Assembly (NCBI RefSeq): GCF_015351075.1
Contig: NZ_JADKRS010000001.1
Span: forward strand, 1,464,876-1,528,875
Direction of reading: 5' to 3'
Source: Clavibacter sp. VKM Ac-2873
GTDB taxonomy: Bacteria; Actinomycetota; Actinomycetes; Actinomycetales; Microbacteriaceae
Length of the DNA: 64,000 nucleotides
The translations under genes were made by a program, and so were the position numbers. Positions 7,280 to 15,673 of this stretch are shown here, piece by piece. The notes under the pieces are model-generated. The model was not told the DNA's origin. It made no database searches and saw nothing but the letters and a program-made list of their open reading frames with translations. How positions within the stretch are numbered: the first letter of the stretch is position 1; each line of letters opens with the position of its first letter.

Positions 7280-8614
7280 TTGGCATCCTGGACCGACCAT
7301 GTCGTCTGGTGGCACGTCTACCCGCTCGGCTTCACGGGCGCGCCGCAGACCCGCGACGACCTCGCCGGGCCCGACGGCTCCTCCCCCGCGCACCGCCTCG
7401 ACCGCATCCGCGCGTGGCTCCCCGACCTCGTCGACCTCGGCGCCAACGGCCTGCTGCTCGGCCCGGTCTTCGACTCGGAGACCCACGGCTACGACACGCG
7501 CGACCACCTGCGCCTCGATCCGCGGCTCGGCGACGACGCCGACCTCGACGCCCTCCTCGCCGACGCCTCCGCCCGCGGCATCCGCGTGCTCCTCGACGGC
7601 GTCTTCAACCACGTGGGCCGCAGCCACCCGCGCTTCGTGCAGGCGCTGGCCGACGGACCCGGATCCGACGCCGCCTCCTGGTTCCGCTGGGACGACGCCG
7701 GCGAGCCCGTCGGATTCGAGGGCCACGGCGCCCTCGTGACGCTCGACCACGACTCCGAGGCAGTGCGCGCGCACATCGCCGACGTGATGATCCACTGGCT
7801 CGACCGCGGGATCTCCGGCTGGCGGCTCGACGCCGCCTACGCCGTGCCCGCGTCGTTCTGGGCCGCGGTGCTGCCGCGCGTCCGCGAACGCCACCCCGAC
7901 GCGTGGTTCGTCGGCGAGATGATCCACGGCGACTACGCGGGCTACGCCTCCGAGTCGACCATCGACTCCATCACCGCGTACGAGCTGTGGAAGTCGATCC
8001 GCAACTCCATCGCCGAGGCCAACCTCTTCGAGCTCGACTGGACCCTCACCCGCCACGGCGAGCTGCTGCCGTCGTTCACGCCGCAGACCTTCATCGGCAA
8101 CCACGACGTGACGCGCATCGCGTCCGCGGTGGATCCGCGTCACCTCGGCCACGCGATCGCCCTCCTGCTCCTCCTGCCCGGGATCCCGTCGATCTACGCG
8201 GGCGACGAGCGGGGACTCACCGGCGTGAAGGAGGACCGCGCCGGCGGCGACGACGCCGTGCGCCCCGCCTACCCGGCGTCGCCCGACGAGCTCCCGGACG
8301 ATGCGCACGCCGCCCGGATCCGCCGCCTGCACCAGGAGCTCGTCGGCCTCCGTCGCCGACACGCCTGGCTGGTCGACGCGCGGATGGAGACGTCCGGCCT
8401 CACCAACACCGCGCTCACGATCACGCTGCGGCCGTCGGGGTCGGGGGCCGCCGGGGGCGTCGCACCCGGCTCACCGGACGCGCTGCGCCTCGTGCTCAAC
8501 CTGGGCGACGAGCCGGTGGAGGTCGTCGGCTCGCGCGGTGCCCGCGAGGCGGGCGAGGTCGCCGACGACGGACGCGTGCCCGGGCACTCCTGGGCGGTGC
8601 TGGCCGGCGCGTGA
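7280..8614 (+). CDS. Alpha-amylase family (GH13) glycoside hydrolase
   Basis: 444 residues with all four GH13 blocks: DGVFNH (Asp106, His111), GWRLDAAY (nucleophile Asp184), VGEM (acid/base Glu213) and FIGNHD (His275, Asp276). There is no signal peptide, so it acts in the cytosol on maltodextrin-like, trehalose-like or sucrose-like glucosides. The exact specificity is not readable. The start is TTG at 7280 with GAGGAG seven bases upstream. The single-domain form lacks obvious CBMs and ends in a short beta-rich domain C. It is not linked to other starch or glycogen genes here. Confidence 0.9.
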   Translation: MASWTDHVVWWHVYPLGFTGAPQTRDDLAGPDGSSPAHRLDRIRAWLPDLVDLGANGLLLGPVFDSETHGYDTRDHLRLDPRLGDDADLDALLADASARGIRVLLDGVFNHVGRSHPRFVQALADGPGSDAASWFRWDDAGEPVGFEGHGALVTLDHDSEAVRAHIADVMIHWLDRGISGWRLDAAYAVPASFWAAVLPRVRERHPDAWFVGEMIHGDYAGYASESTIDSITAYELWKSIRNSIAEANLFELDWTLTRHGELLPSFTPQTFIGNHDVTRIASAVDPRHLGHAIALLLLLPGIPSIYAGDERGLTGVKEDRAGGDDAVRPAYPASPDELPDDAHAARIRRLHQELVGLRRRHAWLVDARMETSGLTNTALTITLRPSGSGAAGGVAPGSPDALRLVLNLGDEPVEVVGSRGAREAGEVADDGRVPGHSWAVLAGA

Positions 8615-8660
8615 TCGCCGCGGCCGGGCCTGCGAGGCGGCGGGCGATGCGTCGCCCGGC

Positions 8661-9023
8661 TCAGATGGCGCGGTGCGGCCAGCCGTAGACCTCGGCGAGG
8701 AGCGCAGCCCGGGCGGCGTGCGCGGCGGCCTCCTCCTGCGCCTCCGCGTCCGGGTCCTCATCCGCCGGTGCGAAGTGCCCGTCCGCGATCTCCGGCTCAT
8801 CGTCGTCGTCGAACGGCCGGTGCGTGAGCGGCCACTCGACGACGGTGAGCGGAGGCCACACGGAGGGGTCGGTGACGTCCGCCTCCTGCCCCCGCGGTCC
8901 GCCGTCCGACTCGCGCGCCTCGGCGCCGAGGAGCTGCTCGTCGGACGCGTCCGACTCCACGGCGCGCAGCCCCTCCCCGTCGCCGTACGGCGCGAAGAGG
9001 AACTGCGAGAAGTGGCGGGTCAC
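8661..9023 (-). CDS. Small acidic hypothetical protein
   Basis: 120 residues from GTG at 9021-9023, beginning VTRHFSQFLFAPYGDGEGL. The central part is rich in Asp/Glu (RPFDDDDEPEIAD, DEDPDAEAQEE) and the C-terminus is an Ala-rich helix ending EVYGWPHRAI. No transmembrane helix or known domain is visible. Codon third positions are strongly GC-biased, as in real neighbours, supporting coding. No clear ribosome-binding site precedes the GTG, so translation may be leaderless or the start slightly different. Function unknown. Confidence 0.6.
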   Translation of the reverse strand: MTRHFSQFLFAPYGDGEGLRAVESDASDEQLLGAEARESDGGPRGQEADVTDPSVWPPLTVVEWPLTHRPFDDDDEPEIADGHFAPADEDPDAEAQEEAAAHAARAALLAEVYGWPHRAI

Positions 9024-9114
9024 GGCGTCAGGCTAGTCCGCCGGGGCTCCCAGGAACGGGCGTCGAGCGGGGTTGTGGAAGGCTGCCCACTACCTGTTCG
9101 CGGACGACATCCGC

Positions 9115-10191
9115 TCAGTCCCCGGAGCGCCCCGGTTGCCCCAGCGGCACGGCCTCCGGACGCCCCACGGTGCTGCGGATCTCGCCCGTCGACGCGGGGT
9201 CGAGGATCGCGTCCATGACCTCGAGGATGTGGAACGCGAGCTCCCCGGACGCACGGTGCGGGACGCCACGACGTATGGCATCGGCCATCTCGGCGAGGCC
9301 GCAGCCGCGGCCCGCGTCGACGAAGCCGGCGCTCGGCGCGACGTCCGCCCACTCGCGGTCGTCGGACGTGGCGACCTGCACGAGACCGGAGAAGTGGTTC
9401 GGGTCCGGCACCGAGAGCGTGCCCGCCGTGCCGTACACCTCGATGTTCGGGATCCGCGTCGCCCAGACGTCGAAGCTCATCGTGACCGTGGAGACCGCGC
9501 CCGACGCGTGCGTGAGCACGGCGCTCACGTGGGTGTCGACGGTGACGGGGATCTCGTGGGCGTCGGGGTCGGAGGCGGCCGAGCGCACGCGGTCCGAGCG
9601 CAGCGAGGCGCCCTGCACGCGGGTGATCGGGCCGAGCAGCGTGACCAGCGCCGTGAGGTAGTACGGCCCCATGTCGAACAGCGGGCCGGCGCCCGGCTGG
9701 TAGTAGAAGGCCGGGGCGGGGTGCCACAGCTCGTGGCCGGGAGCGCCCCAGAAGGCGTTGGCGGCGACGGGCTCCCCGATCGTGCCCGCGTCGAGCACGG
9801 CGCGCGCGGTCTGGATCCCGGTGCCGAGCACGGTGTCCGGCGCGGATCCGACGCGGAGGCCCTTCTCCTCGGCGAGCCGCAGGATCGGCTCGGCCTCGGC
9901 AGGACTCAGCGCGAGCGGCTTCTCGCCGTAGACGTGCTTGCCTGCCTCGAGCACGCGGAGGTCGACCTCGGCGTGCGCGGCGGGGATCGTGAGGTTCAGC
10001 ACGGTGTCGATCCGCGGGTCGGCGATGAGGTCGTCGACGCTCAGCGCGTCAACGCCCTGCGCCGCGGCGACCGTGCGCGCGCGGTCGAGGTCGAGGTCGG
10101 CGACCGCGACGAGCCGGACGCCCGGCAGGGTCTCGAAGGCGGCGAAGTACTGCTCGCTGATCTTCCCGACGCCGATGATCCCGAGGGTCAT
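9115..10191 (-). CDS. Gfo/Idh/MocA family oxidoreductase
   Basis: 358-residue NAD(P)-dependent sugar or inositol dehydrogenase-like protein. The Rossmann motif GIIGVGKISEQY lies at residues 4-15 and the family Lys is in YGEKP (Lys91). The C-terminal alpha/beta domain has the usual DMGPYYLTALVTLLG block, with a possible substrate-binding His/Asp region. It sits directly downstream of a ThuA-like gene and a LacI repressor, a common arrangement for uptake or oxidation of an uncommon sugar. ATG 10189-10191 is chosen. An in-frame GTG at 10222-10224, with GAGGGG upstream, would overlap thuA and is a real alternative. Confidence 0.9.
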   Translation of the reverse strand: MTLGIIGVGKISEQYFAAFETLPGVRLVAVADLDLDRARTVAAAQGVDALSVDDLIADPRIDTVLNLTIPAAHAEVDLRVLEAGKHVYGEKPLALSPAEAEPILRLAEEKGLRVGSAPDTVLGTGIQTARAVLDAGTIGEPVAANAFWGAPGHELWHPAPAFYYQPGAGPLFDMGPYYLTALVTLLGPITRVQGASLRSDRVRSAASDPDAHEIPVTVDTHVSAVLTHASGAVSTVTMSFDVWATRIPNIEVYGTAGTLSVPDPNHFSGLVQVATSDDREWADVAPSAGFVDAGRGCGLAEMADAIRRGVPHRASGELAFHILEVMDAILDPASTGEIRSTVGRPEAVPLGQPGRSGD

Positions 10192-10208
10192 CGCGTCGTC
10201 GTCGTGGT

Positions 10209-10907
10209 TCAGCGTGCCGCCCACAGGAGGCCCCTCTCGATGATGGTGCGGACGTTCGGGTCCTCGACGACCTCGATGCGGTGGCCGGGGGCCGAGACGA
10301 AGATGCGGCCCTCGCCCCACTGGCGGGTCCAGATCGCGGGCGCGGTCACCGGCCGGTGCCACGGGTCCCACGGGCGCACGGTCTGCGTGGTGGTCGCGAG
10401 CACGTCGTTGTACTCGTCGCTCAGCACCCAGTACTGCTCGGTCACGAGGTCGAAGTCGGCGATCCCCTGCGTGATCTCGTGGGTGCGCCCGAGCTCGGTC
10501 ATCTCGACCGTGTACGGGATGTAGTTGTCGGACTGCTCGCCCGTGCGCTCAGCCGGGTCCTTGCCCGCGTGGTGGGCGAACTGGCCGCCGATCATGTGGA
10601 GGTAGTCGGCCGTGTTCCGGTACGAGTCGGCGATGCCGCCGTGCCAGCCGGCCATGCCGGTGCCCGCGACGACGGCGGCGTACAGGCCGGCCATCTCCTC
10701 GGGCTCGATCGTGGTCATGGTGTTGGCCTGCACGATCAGGTCGGTCGCGGCCATGACGTCGGCGTCGGCGTAGACGGCCGAGCCCTCCTCGACGCGCACC
10801 TCGAAGCCGTTCTCCTCGAGGAACGGGATGAACAGGCCCGTGGTCTCCACGGGCATGTGGCCATCCCAGCCGCCGCGGACGACGAGCGCCTTCCTCGCGG
10901 CGGTCAC
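10209..10907 (-). CDS. ThuA-like domain protein (trehalose-utilisation type)
   Basis: 232 residues with a class-I glutamine-amidotransferase-like flavodoxin fold: KALVVRGGWDGHMP at the N-terminus, LIVQANTMTTIEPEEM and GTGMAGWHGGIADSY in the middle, HRIEVVEDPNVRTIIERGLLWA at the end. The DPNVR..GL.WA ending is typical of ThuA-like proteins. In rhizobial ThuAB systems such proteins act with a Gfo/Idh dehydrogenase on 3-keto-disaccharides; a similar partnership with the downstream gene is inferred. GTG at 10905-10907 follows GGACGGAG. The LacI-type operator at 11071 lies about 165 bp upstream. Confidence 0.85.
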   Translation of the reverse strand: MTAARKALVVRGGWDGHMPVETTGLFIPFLEENGFEVRVEEGSAVYADADVMAATDLIVQANTMTTIEPEEMAGLYAAVVAGTGMAGWHGGIADSYRNTADYLHMIGGQFAHHAGKDPAERTGEQSDNYIPYTVEMTELGRTHEITQGIADFDLVTEQYWVLSDEYNDVLATTTQTVRPWDPWHRPVTAPAIWTRQWGEGRIFVSAPGHRIEVVEDPNVRTIIERGLLWAAR

Positions 10908-11070
10908 GCGAGCTCCGTCCGGGTCGGGCGACCGCGGTGCGGACGGGCGGGCGTGCGGGGGATCTGCGACACGGGCGACTCCTTCGTCGGACGCGGCCGG
11001 GCGACTGCCGGGCGCCCCTCGAACGCTACGCACCGGCGGTCGGGCGGGGCAAGGAGGCCGCGGTCGATCC

Positions 11071-11080
11071 GAAACGTTTC
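11071..11080. promoter_or_regulatory. LacI-family operator GAAACGTTTC
   Basis: A perfect 10-bp palindrome of the kind bound by LacI/GalR proteins. It overlaps the lacI stop codon and lies between lacI and thuA, well placed to repress the thuA-dehydrogenase pair. A near copy (GAAACGTGTC) occurs at the 5' end of lacI. Confidence 0.65.
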
Positions 11081-12149
11081 ACTCGGACGACGACAGCGCG
11101 TCCGCCCGAGCGGGCGCCGCCGTGCTCGCGCGCACCACGAGCGCGGTGGCGAGGTCGAGCCGCGTCGGCTCGTCGCTCCGCCCCTCGCGGATCCGGAGCA
11201 CCATGCGCGCCGCGGCCTCCGCCATCTCCCGCACCGGCTGCCGCACCGTGCTGAGGGCGGGCGAGACGATGCGCGCGAACGGGAGGTCGTCGTAGCCGAG
11301 CACGGAGAGGTCGTGGGGGATGCGGATCCCGCGCTCGCGCGCCGCCTCGTAGAGCCCGAGCGCCTGCTCGTCGTTGCCCGCGAAGATCGCGGTCGGTCGC
11401 TCGGCACGGTCGAGCAGCTCGCCGCCCGCTCGGTGCCCGGCTGTCCGCCCGAAGTCGCCCTCGACCTCGACGAGCGACACCGCGGATCCGGCCGCCTCGA
11501 GCGCGCTGCGGAAGCCCGACATGCGCGCCCGGGAGTAGAGCCGGTGCGGCGGTCCGCTGATCGCGCCGATCCGCCGGTGCCCGAGCCCCAGCAGGTGCTC
11601 CCCCGCGGCGTGGCCGCCCTCCCAGTTGGTGGATCCGACGGCCGGCACGTCCGCGGCCGGCGACCCCGCGGGATCCACCACCACGAACGGGATGCCGCGG
11701 CTGCGCAGCTGCCGCTTCTGCGCGGGCGCGAGGTCGGAGAACACGAGCACGAGGCCCATCGGCCGCCGCTGCATGACGCCCGCCATCCAGTCGCCGTCGA
11801 GGGCTGTGTCGCGCCCGTGCTCGGTGACGATGACGCTCAGGCCGTTCTCGCGCGCGACCGCGGATACGCCCCGCAGCAGGTCGACCGAGAAGCCCGTGTC
11901 GACCACCTCCAGCACGATCTCGATCAGCGCGCCGTGCGGCCGCTCGGCCCCGCGGCGGCTGTAGCCGTGGCGCTCCATCAGCTCCTCGACGCGCGCGCGG
12001 GTCGCGGGCGAGATGCCCTTCCGCCCGTTGAGGACCTTGCTGACCGTGCCGATGGACACGTTCGCCTCGCGCGCGATGAGGCCGAGCGTGGTGCCGGCGC
12101 CGTGCTCGGGGTCCGACGACCGCGTCGGATCGGGAAACGTGTCGCTCAT
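11079..12149 (-). CDS. LacI family transcriptional regulator
   Basis: 356 residues. The N-terminal HTH is at about 22-65 (TTLGLIAREANVSIGTVSKVLNGRKGISPATRARV), followed by the periplasmic-binding-protein-like effector domain: GLVLVFSDL, GIPFVVVDPAG, STNWEGGHAAGEHLLGLGHRRIGAISG, and PTAIFAGNDEQALGLYEAARERGIRIPHDLSVLGYDD. These match the GalR/LacI fold closely. It probably senses the sugar handled by the adjacent ThuA/Gfo-Idh genes and binds the GAAACGTTTC-type sites at 11071 and 12134. The N-terminus has about 20 extra residues before the HTH. Confidence 0.94.
   Translation of the reverse strand: MSDTFPDPTRSSDPEHGAGTTLGLIAREANVSIGTVSKVLNGRKGISPATRARVEELMERHGYSRRGAERPHGALIEIVLEVVDTGFSVDLLRGVSAVARENGLSVIVTEHGRDTALDGDWMAGVMQRRPMGLVLVFSDLAPAQKRQLRSRGIPFVVVDPAGSPAADVPAVGSTNWEGGHAAGEHLLGLGHRRIGAISGPPHRLYSRARMSGFRSALEAAGSAVSLVEVEGDFGRTAGHRAGGELLDRAERPTAIFAGNDEQALGLYEAARERGIRIPHDLSVLGYDDLPFARIVSPALSTVRQPVREMAEAAARMVLRIREGRSDEPTRLDLATALVVRASTAAPARADALSSSE
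12134..12143. promoter_or_regulatory. Second LacI-type operator-like site
   Basis: GAAACGTGTC differs at one base from the palindrome at 11071. It lies inside the first codons of lacI (start at 12149), a position suited to autorepression or looping. This is inference from the repeat of the motif. Confidence 0.4.
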
Positions 12150-12214
12150 GGGGGTGATGCTAGGCCGGGAGCTCGCCGGCGACCGGATCCCGAAGGGCCG
12201 CGTTCTCGCTCGCC

Positions 12215-12757
12215 CTAGGCGGTGAGCCCCGGCACCGGCACGGCCGGATCGTCGGCCGACGGGCGCTTCGGCGGGACGTTCGCCGGATGCACCTCGACGT
12301 CAGCGACCTCGACCCCGACGACCCGCGGGGCGAAGCGCTCGCCGTCCACCACGATCCAGTTGCCGACGAGCAGGAACGCGTCGTCTCCCGCGGAGAGCGG
12401 ACCCGTGACGTGGAAGGCGCCGTAGGCGGGCTCGTCGAACGTCACGCGGACCGGGGTGCCGTGGGCGAGGCCCGCCACCGACGCGGGCAGCTCCGGCTCG
12501 CCGGCGCCGTCGTCCTCGACCCTCGGGGAGAGAGCCTGGATCTCCCCCGCTGCGCCGAGCGCGGTGTCCGCCACGGAGAGCTGGCCGTTCGCGCCGGTGC
12601 GCACCGTGCCGTCGACGGCGTGGAGCCCATACCGGGGGGAGCGGATGACGACGCGGACGGGGTCTCCGGGGGACAGCTCGGAGAGCGCATCGCGGATGGC
12701 CTGGACGTCGCGCCGTGACCGGCCCGTCGTCAGCTGGTCGAGCATCTGGCGGTCCAT
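12215..12757 (-). CDS. Hypothetical protein with two related halves
   Basis: 180 residues from ATG 12755-12757 (MDRQMLDQLTTGRSRRDVQ). Two segments resemble each other: GDPVRVVIRSPRYGLHAVDGT at about 32-52 and GTPVRVTFDEPAYGAFHVTGP about 65 residues later. Each is followed by a similar strand pattern (QLSVAD; AFLLVGN). This looks like an internal duplication of a small beta-barrel-like unit. No signal peptide or transmembrane helix is visible. A recognisable Shine-Dalgarno is lacking, so the start may shift. It lies between lacI and tRNA-Ser. I do not recognise a family. Confidence 0.65.
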   Translation of the reverse strand: MDRQMLDQLTTGRSRRDVQAIRDALSELSPGDPVRVVIRSPRYGLHAVDGTVRTGANGQLSVADTALGAAGEIQALSPRVEDDGAGEPELPASVAGLAHGTPVRVTFDEPAYGAFHVTGPLSAGDDAFLLVGNWIVVDGERFAPRVVGVEVADVEVHPANVPPKRPSADDPAVPVPGLTA

Positions 12758-12839
12758 CCGAGGAGCGTATCGGTTCCCGAGGCGCTCGAGAGCCGCGGCG
12801 TCGGGCCGCGTGAGGCGGACACGAGCGAGGCGGCGATGG

Positions 12840-12928
12840 CGGAGACGGTGGGATTTGAACCCACGGTACCCATGCGGGTACTCCACCTTAGCAGGGTGGT
12901 GCACTAGGCCGAACTATGCGACGTCTCC
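12840..12928 (-). tRNA. tRNA-Ser (anticodon GCT)
   Basis: 89-nt class II tRNA on the minus strand: acceptor GGAGACG/CGTCTCC, anticodon stem CCACC/GGTGG around CTGCTAA (anticodon GCT), a long variable arm (GTACCCGCATGGGTAC) and T loop GGTTCAAATCC. The discriminator is G. It decodes AGC/AGU. Confidence 0.97.
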
Positions 12929-12942
12929 AGACGTACCCGTCC

Positions 12943-12971
12943 ACTGTACCGGACGCGGCGGCCCGGTCACA
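12943..12971 (-). promoter_or_regulatory. Promoter of tRNA-Ser(GCT)
   Basis: On the minus strand TGTGAC (12966-12971) and TACAGT (12943-12948) are separated by 17 bp, a good housekeeping-sigma promoter, with transcription start expected about 8 bp before the tRNA 5' end. Confidence 0.65.
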
Positions 12972-13328
12972 TCCCCGCCCACCGGGACGCGGGCCCGAAC
13001 GGGGGGTGCGGTGCTGTTGTCCCCCATTCGACGGACACGTAGTGTCTGTGTCGACGCGTGTGCCGGACCCGACCGGCTCACCCCGCGCGTGTCGATGTGT
13101 CAGCCCAGAGATGTCCCGCTCGCCCACGTGGCCGCGGTCCCGGATCCCCCGAACCGGCACCGCTCACCCTCACGCACGCGACGACGTCGCGAGCCCCCCG
13201 TGGGCGAGAACACGAGATTCTCGTCCGGCGGAGGATTCGGGTCGAAAGCTGAACGAGATAGACGGGTCCTCGCTGCATAGGGTGTGCGGCGGGGTCCCGT
13301 CGCCCTCATCGCTCGCGGACCGCGCGCG
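12972..13328. other. Gene-free stretch between tRNA-Ser and the LCP gene
   Basis: Besides the tRNA promoter, this stretch of about 360 bp holds the second copy of the 20-bp motif (13019-13038), followed by TAGTGTCTGTGTCGACG. I see no convincing coding frame; open frames in it lack a start with a ribosome-binding site and protein-like composition. It faces the 3' end of the LCP gene. Confidence 0.5.
13019..13038 (+). repeat. 20-bp dispersed motif, copy 2
   Basis: GTCCCCCATTCGACGGACAC, 18 of 20 bases identical to 1306-1325. Both copies lie in non-coding DNA, preceded by G/T-rich bases and followed by short A/T-containing stretches. Whether it is an operator, a small-RNA promoter part or a chance survivor of a repeat family cannot be decided here. 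Confidence 0.45.
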
Positions 13329-14579
13329 TCACTTGAACGCCTTGGTGCACGTGACCGTGCCGGCGTCGGTGCCCGTGATCGCCTCGGGCAGGACCGTGGG
13401 CCCGGAGGTCGCCGGAGCCGACCCCGCAGCGGACGCGCTCGGGGACGGGGTCGGGCTGGATGCGGCAGGCTGCTCGTCGACCGCCCCGAGGCCCGTGTTG
13501 CCCGCCTTGACCTGGAACGGCGTGTCGGCCTTGAGGAGCTCCATGAGCTGGTCGCCGTCCGTCTTGAGCGGCTGGACCTTGCCCGCGTAGACGCCGGTGC
13601 CTGCGGTCGTGCCCGGGTACTGCACGAAGTGCACCTGGTCGAGCGGGATGTCCTTGAGCGCCAGCGCCATGGAGGCCATGGTCTGGTAGTCGAGCGACGT
13701 GGAGCGCTGCATGTTGTCCACCGCAGCCTTTGCGATGCCGTAGACGCGCGTGGGATCCGAGAGCGTGCTCGACTGCTTCATGGTGCGCACGAGCGACGAG
13801 AGGAAGGACTGCTGGTTGCTGATGCGGGCCAGATCGCTGCCGTCGCCGAGCACGTGGCGCGTGCGGAGGAACTGGAGCGCCTCCTTGCCCTGCAGGACGT
13901 TCTCCCCCGCCGGGAGGTCGAGGTCGGTGCGCTTGTCCTTGAGCGGGCTCGTGAGGCAGACGGGGACGCCGCCGACGGCGTTGGACATCCCGATGACGCC
14001 GTTGAACTCGATGAGCGCCGCGTAGGGGATGTCGAGGCCGGTGAACTGCGCGACGGTCTTCGCGACGCACGGCAGGCCGCCGTCGGAGAGCGCCGTGTTG
14101 AGCGGCGCGGCCGACTGGGCGGGCGCGGTGCCGGATCCGTCGCTGCGCGCGCAGGAGGGGATGGGCACGACCATGTCGCGCGGCAGGCTGACGACCGTCG
14201 CCTGGGTGTGGTCGGCGGAGACGTGCAGCACCATGTTCACGTCGTTGAGGGCGCCGTCGGTCTTGCCGTAGCCGTCGCCCTGGCCCTGCCGGGTGTCGGA
14301 TCCCGCGACGAGCACGTTGAAGCCGCCGTCGAGCGCGCCCACGCCGACCGTGGTCTGCTCGGTGCCGTCGCTGATGTCGACGGTGTTCGCCTGGACGGAC
14401 CTGTTCAGGTCCCAGGCCGCGATGGTGACGACGGAGAGCCCGCTGACGAGCAGGACCGCGACGCCCATGGCGATGCCCTTGACGATCGTGCGCGCCGCGC
14501 TCGGTCGGCCGAGCCGGCCGTGACGGGCGATGACGGGTGTCGTGGCGGTTCGCCGGGGGCGCAGGGGCGCGTCGCTCAT
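13329..14579 (-). CDS. LytR-CpsA-Psr (LCP) family protein
   Basis: 416 residues. A short cytosolic Arg-rich N-terminus and one membrane helix (about 33-55) precede an extracellular LCP domain: GGFNVLVAGSDTRQG, DVNMVLHVSADHTQATVVSLPRDM, IPYAALIEFNGVIGMSNAVGGVPVCL, and GKEALQFLRTRHVLGDGSDLARISNQQSFLSSL. These are the conserved Asp/Arg blocks that bind polyprenyl-pyrophosphate substrates. LCP enzymes attach glycopolymers such as teichoic acid or arabinogalactan-like chains to peptidoglycan. The C-terminus has a Ser/Pro/Ala-rich linker and ends TVTCTKAFK. The ATG at 14577-14579 has GGAGAGG upstream. Confidence 0.93.
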   Translation of the reverse strand: MSDAPLRPRRTATTPVIARHGRLGRPSAARTIVKGIAMGVAVLLVSGLSVVTIAAWDLNRSVQANTVDISDGTEQTTVGVGALDGGFNVLVAGSDTRQGQGDGYGKTDGALNDVNMVLHVSADHTQATVVSLPRDMVVPIPSCARSDGSGTAPAQSAAPLNTALSDGGLPCVAKTVAQFTGLDIPYAALIEFNGVIGMSNAVGGVPVCLTSPLKDKRTDLDLPAGENVLQGKEALQFLRTRHVLGDGSDLARISNQQSFLSSLVRTMKQSSTLSDPTRVYGIAKAAVDNMQRSTSLDYQTMASMALALKDIPLDQVHFVQYPGTTAGTGVYAGKVQPLKTDGDQLMELLKADTPFQVKAGNTGLGAVDEQPAASSPTPSPSASAAGSAPATSGPTVLPEAITGTDAGTVTCTKAFK

Positions 14580-14595
14580 GCGGATCCTCTCCGGG

Positions 14596-14680
14596 CGGAG
14601 GGCGTGGGATTCGAACCCACGAGACATCTCTGCCCACCAGTTTTCAAGACTGGCTCCATCGGCCGCTCGGACAGCCCTCC
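14596..14680 (-). tRNA. tRNA-Ser (anticodon TGA)
   Basis: 85-nt class II tRNA on the minus strand: acceptor GGAGGGC/GCCCTCC, anticodon stem CCAGT/ACTGG around CTTGAAA (anticodon TGA), long variable arm and T loop GGTTCGAATCC, discriminator G. It decodes UCA and wobble UCN codons. It lies 1 kb from serS. Confidence 0.97.
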
Positions 14681-14851
14681 CGATGCGCGCCCTCCCGCGG
14701 GGCGGGCGAGGCGATCGTCAAGGATCCTACCGGTGGCCGGTCGGCCCGCGGTGGTGCGGCCGGGTGACCGCGCGGGATGGGCCACTCTCGCACGCCGAGG
14801 ATCCGAGGCGGCTGAACTCTCCCCAGCTGGGGAATCGGCCGCCGCCGGGCG

Positions 14852-15673
14852 TCAGAGCCGGGCGAGGACCGTGGCGGCGCCGTTCTCCGTGATGGGACCG
14901 GTGACCTCGGTGGCGACGGCGATGACCTCGGCGGGCGCCTGGCCCATCGCGATCCCGCGGCCGTGCGCGCCGGCCCACTCCAGCATCTCGATGTCGTTGC
15001 GCCCGTCGCCCATGGCGATCACGTGCGTGCGGGCGATCCCGTGCAGCTCGCGCACGCGCTCCATGGCCGTGGCCTTGTTGACGCCGTCGGGCGCGATGTC
15101 GAGCCACGCGGTCCAGCCGATGGAGTAGCTCACCCGGTGCAGGCCCATGCGCTCGACGACGTCCTGGAAGTCCTCCAGGTCGTGGCCGGGCGAGATGACG
15201 ACCACGCGCGTCGCGGGCACGTGCAGCAGCTCCTCGAACTCGACCTGTCGGCCGTTGGCCTCGAGGGCACCGTCCGGGAAGTCGCCGCCGGAGTAGAGGT
15301 AGACGCCCTCCTCGTCCTCGACGGCGTAGCGGCCGCTCGCGAGGTGCGGGCGGATCCGCTGCAGAACGTCGGCGGGGTCGAAGGTCTCGACGAAGCGGCG
15401 GCTGTAGCCCGTGGGGGCGTCGGCGTCGCGCTCGAGCACGATCGCGCCGTTCGAGCACACCATGTAGCGGGGGTGGATGCCCAGGCGGTCGACGATCGGC
15501 AGGGTGTCGGCGACGGATCGGCCGGTGGACGGCATGACAGCGTGGCCGACCTCCTCCATCCGCCGCACCTCGCGGATGACGGACTCGTCGAGCGAGCCGT
15601 CCTCGCCGAGGAGGGTCCCGTCGATGTCGAGGGCGATCAGGAGGCGGTCAGCGTCGGCCACCCGCGGGGTCAT
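14852..15673 (-). CDS. HAD superfamily hydrolase, Cof/YidA type
   Basis: 273 residues with HAD motifs: ALDIDGTL (nucleophile Asp16, Asp18), PSTGRS (motif II), DGVNKATAM with the conserved Lys, and [12 protein letters not shown] (motif IV). A large C2B cap lies between motifs II and III, as in phosphatases of sugar phosphates, FMN or pyridoxal phosphate. Substrate unknown. Its ATG overlaps the serS stop (15670-15673), so it is translationally coupled to serS, an arrangement I have seen in related actinobacteria. Confidence 0.9.
   Translation of the reverse strand: MTPRVADADRLLIALDIDGTLLGEDGSLDESVIREVRRMEEVGHAVMPSTGRSVADTLPIVDRLGIHPRYMVCSNGAIVLERDADAPTGYSRRFVETFDPADVLQRIRPHLASGRYAVEDEEGVYLYSGGDFPDGALEANGRQVEFEELLHVPATRVVVISPGHDLEDFQDVVERMGLHRVSYSIGWTAWLDIAPDGVNKATAMERVRELHGIARTHVIAMGDGRNDIEMLEWAGAHGRGIAMGQAPAEVIAVATEVTGPITENGAATVLARL

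Noticed and set aside
13054..13280. Small open frames downstream of the 20-bp motif near 13.1 kb
   Set aside because: They are Arg/Pro-rich, lack ribosome-binding sites and show no protein-like pattern.
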